Shown here: positions 55,128 to 64,000 of the stretch, piece after piece
Position numbering within the stretch: the first letter of the stretch is position 1
Layout of the letters: every line of letters starts with the position of its first letter
NCBI GenBank assembly: GCA_947172415.1
Contig: OX359193.1
Coordinates: forward strand, 3,528,501 to 3,592,500
Reading direction: 5' to 3'
Length of the DNA: 64,000 nucleotides
Source: Chondrosia reniformis
Lineage: Eukaryota > Porifera > Demospongiae > Chondrillida > Chondrillidae
Position numbers and translations under genes: made by a program
The notes under the pieces: model-generated
What the model was told of the DNA's origin: nothing
Databases searched by the model: none
Seen by the model: only the letters and a program-made list of their open reading frames with translations

Positions 55128-56825
55128 AACATTCACATGTATATACTACTATTACATACTAAAGTACAAACAACTAGTTCATACAACTAGAACATACAAG
55201 GACTACATGAAACAAGTACATACTACTAGAAACTAGTACATACAACCAGAAATTAGTACATAGACTTTTACACAACTAGTACATAGAACTACTACATATA
55301 ACCAGTACATACAACTAGTACATACAACTAGTACATACAATTAGTACATACAAATAGTAGATTCAACTAGTACATACAACTAGTATTACAATTAGCTAAT
55401 ACAACTAGTACATATAACTAGTACATACAAATAGTACATACAAATAGAAACTAGTACACAAAACTAGAAATTAGTACATACAACTAGTACATACAACTAG
55501 TACATAGAACTAGTACATAAAACTAGTACTTACAACTAGTACATACAATAAGTACATATAACTAGAACATGCAACTATTGCATACTACAGGTAACCAGTC
55601 CATGCAACCTAGTACATACAATTAGTTCATAAAACTAGTACATTCAACTAGTACATTCAACTAGTACATACAGCTAGGACATACAACTAGTCTCTAGTAC
55701 ATATAACTAGTTCATACAACTAGTACACACAACTAGAAACTAGTACATAAAACGAGTACATATAACTTTTACACACAACTAGTACATAGAACTAGTGGTG
55801 GTACATACAACTAGTACATAGAACTACTACATATAACCAGTACATACAACTAGTATATACAACTAGTACAAACAACTTTTATACACAACTAGTACATACA
55901 ACTAGTACCTACTTGGTAGCTAGTTTAATTAGTAATAGAACCTACAACTAGCACTTACAACTAGTAAATTCTTATATATATAAATAGTACATACAACTTG
56001 CACTTACAACTAGTACATACAATTAGTACCTACAACTAGTAAATATAACTAGTACTGGTACATATAACTAGTTCATTCTCCTAGTGCACACAACTAGTTC
56101 ATTCAACTGGTACGTACAACAAGTACAAACAAGTAGTTCATATAACTGGTACATTCAACTAGTCCTAAAATTCAGACATTCAACTAGTACATACAACTTA
56201 TACATAGAACAAGTTCATATAACTAGTACACACACTAGTACATACTACTAGTTCTTAGAACATAAAACAACTAAATACAACTAGTACATAGAAGTAGTAA
56301 CTACAACTAGTAAATATAACTAAGCTAGTAAATACAACTAGTGCATACAACTAGTTCTTGCAGCTAGTAACGAGTACATACAGCTAATACATATAAATAG
56401 TACAAACATCTAGTATATATAACTAGTACAAACAACTAGTACATACAGCTAGTACATACAACTAGTACATACAACTAGTTCATACAACTAGTTCATACAA
56501 CTAGTACATACAACTAGAAACTAGTACAACAACTAGTACATAGAACTACTACATATAAACAGTACATACAACTAGTATATACTACTAGTACATAGAACTT
56601 TTTACACAACTAGTACATAGAACTAGTGGAAGTACATAACACTAGTACATACAACTATTACATACAAGTTAATATAACTAGTACATACAACAAGTTCATA
56701 CAACTAGTATATATAACTAGTAAAAACAACTAGTACATAAATGCAGTTCATACAACTAGGATAATACAACTATAACCTACAACCTGTTCATACAACTTGC
56801 ACGTTCAACTAGTACATTCAATTAG
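55128..56825. repeat. 13-bp satellite, block 14
   Basis: About 1.7 kb of 13-mers with a repeated passage of ~130 bp (AACTAGTACATAGAACTACTACATATAA near 55275, 55815 and 56540, quoted here only in part). No genes. Confidence 0.9.
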
Positions 56826-58461
56826 TACCTACAAATAGAGTTTATGTTTACATAAACTGAGTTAGCATCCAGGTGGGGGCGGCACCTATAGCTGTATAAC
56901 GCTAAAACGGTATTGACACTGTGTATAGCGGGCACTTTGACTACCAGTGCAGCAATAATATCTTTGCACGCCAAACAAAGAATCTCGAATGACGTACGTA
57001 TACTGGAGTCCCAGCCTGGCATCGACCACATGTTTTTTTCTAAGAACAACTGACTAACAACTAAGCAGGAGCTCTCTCGAAACTTTGTACTCTCCCGAGA
57101 ATCGAAAGTTCCTTCGTGCAATGGCCACATCCAAAGACCCGATGTTCCTCAACCGAGTGAAAATAAACAGGACCTCCCACAGCTGGCCGATCTCGCTGAG
57201 CTCACGTCGTCACAAGCTCAACGCATCTTGGAATCGGCACTCATGCATTTTTGCCGGATGGATGAACATGCTCCAACTACAGGGGTCCAAGTATCCACAG
57301 CTTCGCTACTTGACAGTGGTCTCGTAATGGCACCCACAGGTGAGTTCGCTAGAATGCACATTCTAACTGTTTTGATACCGCAATAAACTAATGCATATCA
57401 ATGGCCTCACGTTCACAACCCGCCCGTATCATTGGAACGCGAGGCCAGCTCTCACCTTCCCCCCTTAATTTATAACATCACAATAGCTTAAGTCTGGCAC
57501 AGGCGCATACAACTCCTATTATAAACTAGGCATGGGCCTTATAATACGCAGGCCTCAAAAGCAGCACAGGCCCAATAGCCCATATATAGCAGCAAACGCA
57601 TACAAGCACGGTTAGATAAAGCTACACGCAGTTATGTAAAGCCAGGAGTCCCCCCAGCAGGGCATAGTACACAGCCTTTAGGAGGCATGGCAATCGACCA
57701 TTGCATACCAGAAGCACTACAGCGGCAGACTGACAAGCATGCATTCGGGTAGCACTTATACACGCAGCAGCTGGCACACACACCACACTAGACATCCTAT
57801 GACCATGTGGCCCTGGTATATAAGGTAGTCAGCATACGCGGCATACCAACAGCCATATAGCTAGGCAACAGCCTACACACTTTATTACGCAGCGCAGCAT
57901 GCATAAGCAAAAAATAATACATAATCAGTCACGCAAGCCACGCACACCACCCACCCAGGTCACTCTGACAATTGACGTAAGCTCTGAACTTCTCATTCTT
58001 CCCCTACATAGCTAAACAATTCACCTCAATTCAACTGGCCAAATTCCCTCGGAGGCACAGCTAGCCAACCCTCTACCAACTCCGGCCAAACCATCCTGCC
58101 AACTCCCCCACAAGGGAGCTCCACCATCCAAGCCACCCTACCTATCCTAGGCCAGGTAGCTCCCACAAGCGGGACCACACCTACGCCATTGGCCCAACCG
58201 TCCATTTGCGATACTGGGGAACCTCTACCAGCTAAACTCCTGCAATGCCTCAAAGACTTATCCTTTGTAGAACTGCACTGGTTCCTGCCTGCCCCACTAC
58301 TGCAAGCCAGCCTCCAAATGGAAGACAACTGCTCACACAGCCACTGTTACTGCCAGATCACCCTATCCAGCAAACGTAATAGGAAGACCATCAATGATAT
58401 CTTCACGTGGCTGTTGTGATTCAACAGGTATACAGCCACCCTATGCACATTCCATCCTAGC

Positions 58462-58998
58462 ATGCTGCCTCAAATGACAGCATACACTAACACAATCATT
58501 CAGGCCCATCTCCAATTCCAAGGAGAAGGCTGGCGGGTCTACGACAGGGCCTTCAGGATCCAGGCTGCCTCCTACAAGTCCACTAATTGGAAAGGGGTGG
58601 ATCCCAGTCTCTATGCCAGGTTTGTTTCCTCCCTGACCCGCCACTCAGCAATTTGCCAATTCTGCTGCAGCTCCAGCCACAGTTCCGCCTCCTGTCCTTG
58701 GGGGGTTGACGAGCTTCCTCAGAGGGATTCTGTAACGATATCCTCACCGGGGCCTGCACGCAACCCCTACACCCCTAACAGGGCACAACCCCCTGTTTGC
58801 CTCTCATGGAATAGCGGGGCCTGCAGGTTCCTGGATACGTGCAGGTTTCATCACGTGTGTGCCACGTGCTACTCCCCAGGCCATCGCTACACAGAGTGCC
58901 GGCGCATGCAATCCAGGCAGAGAGGCCCACCAGCATTGCTTCCTTATCCAGCAAAGCGCCCTGCCCAGTTTAGTTTCCCGGAGAGCAGGACAATTTAG
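58462..58998 (+). CDS. Gag-like region of the DIRS-like fossil
   Basis: Open stretch with a helical N-terminal part (TNTIIQAHLQFQGEGWRVYD, SLYARFVSSLTRHSAICQFC) and Cys/His motifs (CQFCCSSSHSSASCPW, CRFLDTCRFHHVCATC, CYSPGHRYTEC) that look like nucleic-acid-binding knuckles. Proteins of this layout precede RT in DIRS-like elements of invertebrates. The family call and the role are inferences. Confidence 0.6.
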   Translation: MLPQMTAYTNTIIQAHLQFQGEGWRVYDRAFRIQAASYKSTNWKGVDPSLYARFVSSLTRHSAICQFCCSSSHSSASCPWGVDELPQRDSVTISSPGPARNPYTPNRAQPPVCLSWNSGACRFLDTCRFHHVCATCYSPGHRYTECRRMQSRQRGPPALLPYPAKRPAQFSFPESRTI

Positions 58999-59261
58999 GA
59001 ACATTTTAACAAACACAGTCTAGTCAGGGTGATGCGTACATGCCATTTTAATTACTAGTCATGATACTTCGTATGTTCAGTAACATAGTTCACCCCAACA
59101 CACACGCATTTATATGTATATTAGGACATCGACATGCACGCAAGTAGCAGGGCACGCCACAGATGGGCCCGTCGGGGACCACGACGGTACGCAAAATGTA
59201 GGAGTAGGCTGTCTAGCACGCGAGCAACGTTGCAAATTCTAACATCTATATCATATATAAA

Positions 59262-59310
59262 AATAAAAATAAATAAATAAATAAATAAATATAAATTAAA
59301 TAAAGAGAAG
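59262..59310. repeat. A/T-rich simple repeat (AAAT)
   Basis: A run of AAATAAATAAATAAAT and related sequence in the spacer between the gag-like and RT regions. Confidence 0.85.
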
Positions 59311-59430
59311 CAATTCAAGGTAGCTGTCACATTTACATTTCATGGCCCTGCAGGTCCCCCACACTATGCCTACACAAGAGATCTCCAAGCACTATAAGTC
59401 TCTCCTCTTCGTTCTCCATCCTACTGGCAA

Positions 59431-60870
59431 ATGGCCCAGCCCTCACAACCAGCACCGTCCCCCCTAGCTGTCCCCTTATGGTGGGATGCAGTACAGCACT
59501 ACCCGGACAAACAACTGGTTCACTGGCTCTTAGAAGGGCTTCAATATGGCTTTCGCTGGCTGCAGCAGCTCCTGGCAGCAGCTCAAATCCGCAAGACCAA
59601 CATACCATCTGCCTATGAACACCCGGAGGTGGTGGAAGCATACCTTCTACCGGAATGTCAAAAAGGGCGGATACTAGGCCCATTCCCAGCTCCTCCACTG
59701 AGGCCCAGGCAGGTTAGTAGGTTTGGGATTATTCCTAAGCGATCCCAACCAGGAAAGTGGCACCTAATCCCGGACCTGTCATTTCCAGAGGACAGCAGTG
59801 TTAATACTGATGTCTCCAAAGAACTGAGCTCCCTGCGATACCTGTCCATAGACATTGCGGTGACACAGATCCTACAAGCAGGCAAGGATGCCCAACTCTC
59901 GAAACTCGACATCAAAGATGCCTATCACATCATTCCGGTACACCCAGAGGATTGGGGTTGATTAGGCATGCACTGGTAGGGCCAATACTTCCTAGATACC
60001 CGGCTACCATTCGGGCTACGCTCAGCACCCAAGATTTTTACAGCGCTGGCTGATGCAATCCAGTGGCTCATAAGGGAAAGAGGCGTAGAGTGCTGCATCC
60101 ACTACTTGGATGATTTCTTATTTGTGGAAAAGCCACATACCCCAGCACAAGCCCTCCACCTTGCCACAACCATCCTCACCGATCTGGGAGTCCCCCTGGC
60201 ACCCGAGAAAGTAGAAGGTCCAGACACGTGTCTAGTGTTCCTGGGCATTGAACTGGACAGCCAGACCATGACAGCGCACCTCCCCCAGGAAACACTTCAG
60301 TTCCTCGCAACCACCTTGAATACCTGGCAGGATAAGAAAGCCTGCAGAAAAAGGGAGCTTCTCTCCCTGCTAGGGGTCCTCTATTATGCAGCCATGGTTG
60401 TCCGTATTGGTAGAGTATTTGTATGTAGGATGATCGAACTGTCAAAACTTGCCAAGGAGGACCACCATTTCGTGCGACTGAATAAGGAGTTCCGATCAGA
60501 CCTACAGTGGTGGAGGACATTCCTTCCAAGGTGGAATGGTAGCAGTTTTCTACTTCCAGTGGTAACAGCATCCCCAGATGTCTGGATATATTCAGAGGCA
60601 TCGGGCTCATGGGGCTATGGAGCTTGGTCACCCTCCCCATATCAGTGGTTCCACGGCAGTTGGCCCAGTACCTGGGTGCCAAAGAACATAACCGCGAAGG
60701 AACTACTGCCTATTGTACTGGCCGCCGCTACATGGGGCCCTCAATGGCATCGTCTGTCGTTACGCTTTAGACGCAACAATACAGCAATAGTCCAGGCCAT
60801 CTCATCAGGTAAAAGCACAGAGCCGCTAGTTATCCACCTACTCAGAGGGCTACACCTATTACATAGAAGT
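59431..60870 (+). CDS. RT and RNase H region of the DIRS-like fossil
   Basis: RT landmarks: SRFGIIPKRSQPGKWHLIPD, SKLDIKDAYHIIPVHPED and YLDDFLFVEK (catalytic box LDD), then VFLGIELDSQTMTAHLP, the connection typical of DIRS and Ty3-like RTs. RNase H landmarks: VWIYSEASGSWGYGAWS and NITAKELLPIVLAAATW. The region is not intact and is one part of the fossil described under 56826-60870. Confidence 0.8.
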
Positions 60871-61013
60871 TGTAACTCCCTTTTTTCATTGTGAGCGCTC
60901 GGTCTCGCTTAGACTGCAGCCCTCCATCTTTGCTTATTATGAAACCACAAGTGTTTCACTTGTGGCTGATTAATAAGTGAAGACGGTCATCCAACTCACC
61001 ATCATTGAAGTGT

Positions 61014-61058
61014 ACCACACTGATGAGCCCAAATGAGGGCGAAACAGCTGTCTGTGGT
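61014..61058 (+). ncRNA. Hammerhead ribozyme, type I, unit 1
   Basis: Stem I ACCACA (61014-61019) with TGTGGT (61053-61058); core CTGATGA (61020-61026); stem II GCCC/GGGC with loop AAATGA (61027-61040); GAA then stem III ACAG/CTGT as a self-complementary octamer (61044-61051); C at 61052 as the cleavage residue (GTC). All conserved core positions are present. The zero-loop stem III suggests folding best as a dimer, as in PLE and retrozyme hammerheads. Confidence 0.9.
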
Positions 61059-61376
61059 TCTTTGATGAATTTTTTTCCATCTTGGATGACTGGGAGGCGA
61101 TCACTGGTTGCCATTTTTAATAGGACTTCGGTCCCCCAGCCAAGATTAGACTTCAGTCCCTTGGCTGGTTTGGCGTAATATCTTCCAGTGAATACTTTTG
61201 CTTATCATCCTAGCCTTTGCACAGCTCAGTGCAATTAACTCCCTTTTTTCATTGTGAGCGCTCGGTCTCGCTTAGACTGCAGCCCTCCATCTTTGCTTAT
61301 TATGAAACCACAAGTGTTTCACTTGTGGCTGATTAATAAGTGAAGACGGTCATCCAACTCACCATCATTGAAGTGT

Positions 61377-61421
61377 GCCACACTGATGAGCCCAAATGAG
61401 GGCGAAACAGCTGTCTGTGGT
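61377..61421 (+). ncRNA. Hammerhead ribozyme, type I, unit 2
   Basis: Same core as unit 1, 363 bp downstream: CTGATGA at 61383-61389, GCCC/GGGC stem II, GAAA, ACAGCTGTC. Stem I here is GCCACA with TGTGGT, which still pairs (one G-T wobble). Cutting at both sites would release a 363-nt monomer. Confidence 0.9.
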
Positions 61422-61615
61422 TCTTTGATGAATTTTTTTCCATCTTGGATGACTGGGAGGCGATCACTGGTTGCCATTTTTAATAGGACTTCGGTCCCCC
61501 AGCCAAGATTAGACTTCAGTCCCTTGGCTGGTTTGGCGTAATATCTTCCAGTGAATACTTTTGCTTATCATCCTAGCCTTTGCACAGCTCAGTGCAATTA
61601 ACTCCCTTTTTTCAT

Positions 61616-62035
61616 AGTACATACAACTAGTACATACTACTAGTATATACAACTAGTTCACATAACTAGTTAAAACAACAAATTCATACGACTAGTAACG
61701 AGTACAAACAACTAGTTCATAAAATTAGAAAATACAACCACTACTTACAACTAATACATAGAAGTTGTAAATGTCACTAGGAAATATAACAAGTGCTAGT
61801 ACATACAACTAGTGCCTACAACTAGTACATGCGACTAATAAGGAGTACATACACTAATAACTAATACATATAAATAGTACAAACATCTGGTACATAGAAC
61901 TAGTACAAAAACTAGTACATACAACTAATACATATATATAGTACAAATATCTGGTACATAGATCTAGTACAAACATCTGGTACGTAGATCTAGTACAAAA
62001 CTAGTACATACAACTAGTATATATAACTAGTACAT
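61616..62035. repeat. 13-bp satellite, block 15
   Basis: About 420 bp of 13-mers, with a twice-repeated ATCTGGTACATAGATCTAG-type passage near 61930-62000. Confidence 0.95.
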
Positions 62036-63286
62036 ATGCTCTATTTACCCATATGGACTTAACGATAACATTAAAGGCGTTGGCAATATTTCGAAACTTA
62101 AAAAAGAAATCATCGTATGGAACCTTTTTAATCGCTTATCTCATAAAAGACGGTATCGGCGCTCCAATCTAAAATCGACAGGCAGTAGTAATAACGCTAC
62201 CTTCGACCCTGAATGGCTCAAAGAACGACTACCACTTTACAAGAACGTGGGCTTTCTAGCCAAACTTAAACGCGATACTTTTGCATTACAAGCTCGACAC
62301 CTTCATCGTTTGTTAAACTCGGTACAATGTCTCATCGATACCCCAGAAACACCTTTTCCACTTAGACTTATGCTAATGATTAAAGATGTTATTAAAGGAC
62401 GCGCTTCAGCCAGCCTTCCCAAACACCCAACGAAAACGACAAGTCCAGAAGGGTTTCTTAAAATCGTGTTTCATAATAAAGGTGTAGAAAAAATAGGCCT
62501 CTCAGGTATCTTAAACCAAAAGTTAGTGTTAGAAACTGTCCCACCCTTTATACAAAACAAAGAGCCCCCATATGTAGTATATAAGTATACCCAACCAATA
62601 GGACCTCAAATCTTTAACTTTTCACAAGCCTCTAAGTCAGATGTCTTTAGAAAACCGGAACCATGTGAGTGTCACAAGTCCCCCTTCATTTACAAGCCCC
62701 TAGGCCATGTTTTAACAGGCGACCTACGTATTGTTAGTAACCCAAAACTTAGAAAACTTCTTAAGAAAGGACCAAAATTTAGAGAACCTAATAACTTTAA
62801 TTGGGTAACTGCTTTAAAAATGTGTAAGGAAGGTCTTAGAAAATATAAGATTACCTGGGCCCGTAGAGAAAATGTATCTATTTCTGTATTTAGTGAGTGG
62901 GAAAATACTGTACTTAAGAAAATTAAAGATAGGATCTCTAAGCTGTCTAAATTGTACACCAAATCCTCAGTAGCCAAGAAGACCCTTACTTGCCCTAAAA
63001 TTAAGAAATTCTTAGCAGACCTACATGATAAGTATGTTATAGCCCGTGCTGATAAGGCCTCTAATAATATAATATTTATATGTAAGTCCTACTATAGACA
63101 AATTATTAATGAAGAACTAGGCAGTACCTCCACTTATGCTAAATGTAGAGTAGAACCACAACAGTTAATTATGAAACACATAGATTTCTTAAAACTAGAG
63201 AACTTAGAACCTAAACCAGACTGGTGTAACCTTCCCTCTTTTTACTGGATGCCTAAGCTACATAAGAACCCTTACAACTACAGATT
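62036..63286 (+). mobile_element. Naiad-type PLE, copy 2, truncated at both ends
   Basis: Matches the element at 42622-46770 from the end of its GIY-YIG domain (SIYPYGLNDNIKGVG) through the CxC linker to RT residues NYRF, on the opposite strand. The GIY-YIG core, the RT catalytic motifs and pseudo-LTRs are missing. The junction with unrelated DNA at 63286/63287 is abrupt. Confidence 0.85.
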
Positions 63287-63437
63287 CAAAGGCAAGGCAA
63301 GAGGGATATCAGTCGATAATCAGATTGCTCTGAAGTTCAACTGCGGCTTTGCAAGAGTTGCTGCATACGAATTATTCGTTAACAAAAGGTACATTAATTG
63401 TATAATACAATACGTACGAAGTGAGACGATTAAATAA
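62041..63437 (+). CDS. Naiad copy 2: EN tail, CxC linker, RT N-terminus, fused to foreign sequence
   Basis: One uninterrupted frame from the left border of the fragment to a stop at 63437. Element part: basic EN tail (LKKEIIVWNLFNRLSHKRR), linker PEPCECHKSPFIYKPLGH with the CxC motif, then the RT N-terminal region (KDRISKLSKLYTKSSVAKK, VIARADKASNNIIF, FYWMPKLHKNPYNYRF). From 63287 about 50 codons are not element sequence. No start codon belongs to it because it is truncated. It is useful as the less damaged reference for this part of the family, retaining residues absent from the 44-kb copy. Confidence 0.8.
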
Positions 63438-63710
63438 AACATTAATAGGATACGAAGTGAGACGATTATAAGACAATGATACGAAGCGAGATGTTTATAT
63501 ACGATATGTAAATCAATTAAGCCAAAGGATGCCATAACCTATTTAACAATGGACGATTTTAAATTCCTTCCGGTGTGTAACCGATAACACTAAATGACGC
63601 ATTCACTCTTAACGATTGAAAACGAAAATTCTTTATTAATTAGCGCTTGTTACGTATTGATCGCTATAAGGCAGCCTATCCCTAAGGAACAGTCATAAGG
63701 TACCAGTGTA
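63287..63710. other. Unidentified non-satellite DNA
   Basis: About 420 bp, A/T-rich, not matching anything else in the window. It contains three spaced near-copies of ACGAAGTGAGACGATTA (63416, 63452 and, altered, 63481). I see no reading frame of its own and no inverted ends. It could be a fragment of another repeat or host DNA carried with the Naiad fragment. Confidence 0.4.
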
Positions 63711-64000
63711 GAACATAAAACTAGGACATACCACTTTTACACACAACTAGTACATACAATAGTACATATAACTAGGACATACAACTAGTACATACAACTA
63801 GTTCATATAACTAGTAAATAGAACTAGTAAATACAACTAGTATTTACTACATAAAACTAGTGCCTACCTAGTTTAACAAGTACTAAAATTTACAACTAGT
63901 ACATACAACTAGTACATTCACATATAACTAATACATACAACTAGTACATACAACTAGTACATACAACTAGGACATTCAACAAGTACATAAAACGAGTACT
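63711..64000. repeat. 13-bp satellite, block 16
   Basis: 13-mers resume and continue to the window edge, so the array extends beyond it. Confidence 0.95.

Larger units (their letters stand above)
56826..60870 (+). mobile_element. DIRS-like retroelement fossil (gag-like, RT, RNase H)
   Basis: About 4 kb on the plus strand. Parts in order: a leader and first gag-like stretch (to about 57339), a non-coding stretch of ~670 bp with intron-like borders, a gag-like region with Cys/His motifs (58020-59000), an A/T-rich spacer with an AAAT run (59250-59310), then RT and RNase H (59431-60870). The tyrosine recombinase and the right end are absent: the element stops where the retrozyme begins. It is a broken copy with a few breaks; age cannot be judged from one copy. 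The family call rests on RT wording typical of DIRS elements. Confidence 0.75.
60874..61615 (+). mobile_element. Retrozyme, dimer of 363-bp units plus a partial third
   Basis: AACTCCCTTTTTTCAT begins units at 60874, 61237 and 61600: two full 363-bp units head to tail and a 16-bp start of a third that passes into satellite. The units are nearly identical (a visible change is GTACCACA against GTGCCACA). Each has a hairpin CCACAAGTG-TTT-CACTTGTGG (60945-60965 in unit 1), a 9-bp stem GTCATCCAA/TTGGATGAC (60986-60994 with 61082-61090) enclosing a hammerhead, and a second stem CCAGCCAAG/CTTGGCTGG (61136-61144 with 61160-61168). No coding sequence. Size, tandem state, type I hammerhead and rod-like folding are the features of metazoan retrozymes, which make small circular RNAs. 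Confidence 0.85.

Noticed and set aside
56822-57130. 102-codon minus-strand frame at the left of the DIRS-like fossil
   Set aside because: Opposite to the element's coding strand and starting in satellite; no recognisable domain.

Overview
The window is eukaryotic and almost certainly from a marine invertebrate animal (a cnidarian, sponge or mollusc is likeliest; the phylum is an inference). I see no intact host gene. It is satellite DNA that has collected retroelements, DNA transposons and ribozyme-bearing repeats. The families support an animal: a restriction-like-endonuclease LINE of the R4/Dong type, an APE LINE of the CR1/L2 type, a zinc-finger LINE of a kind abundant in cnidarians and sponges, two kinds of Penelope-like element (PLE), a DIRS-like element, hammerhead retrozymes, and THAP and P2X7-C-like gene pieces.

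Layout. 1-1175: about five tandem units of ~253 bp, each with a tRNA-like module. 1176-7834: a 22-23 bp A/T-rich satellite, interrupted at 4471-5278 by a foldback-bearing insert. From 7835 to the end the ground sequence is a 13-bp satellite (consensus ACTAGTACATACA), about 25 kb in 17 blocks. Inserted in it are: R4-like LINE copy 1 (8181-12546, 12-bp target duplication); a 5'-truncated APE LINE (14311-16915); a zinc-finger/RT/RLE LINE (26639-29825); a pogo-like MITE carried in a 1231-bp tandem duplication (two copies); a decayed retrozyme (33660-33899); a PLE terminal fragment with a ribozyme palindrome (36206-36346); R4-like copy 2 (36762-40581, 14-bp target duplication); a Naiad-type PLE with 685-bp pseudo-LTRs (42622-46770); a hairpin-ended short element (47701-48088); a DNA element with THAP and P2X7-C-like pieces (48426-49921); a small R4 fragment (50156-50305); the 3' part of a canonical PLE between inverted pseudo-LTRs (51030-52045); a DNA element with a 67-bp minisatellite (53702-55127); a DIRS-like fossil (56826-60870); a dimeric retrozyme (60874-61615); and a second, truncated Naiad copy (62036-63286).

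How the parts relate. The most notable content is the set of self-cleaving RNA signals. Two head-to-tail 363-bp units each carry a complete type I hammerhead, a diverged relative lies 27 kb away, and hammerhead-like motifs also occur in PLE termini, one with a hairpin whose pairing is kept by compensatory changes in three copies. Metazoan retrozymes are thought to be mobilised by PLE reverse transcriptases, and both candidate partners, a canonical PLE with C-terminal GIY-YIG and a permuted Naiad with N-terminal GIY-YIG, are in the same array. A second theme is in-frame TGA: the R4-like and zinc-finger LINEs keep long frames interrupted mainly by TGA, and one TGA is shared by both R4 copies. 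The two long tandem duplications (1738 and 1231 bp) look nearly identical and are either recent or assembly artefacts.
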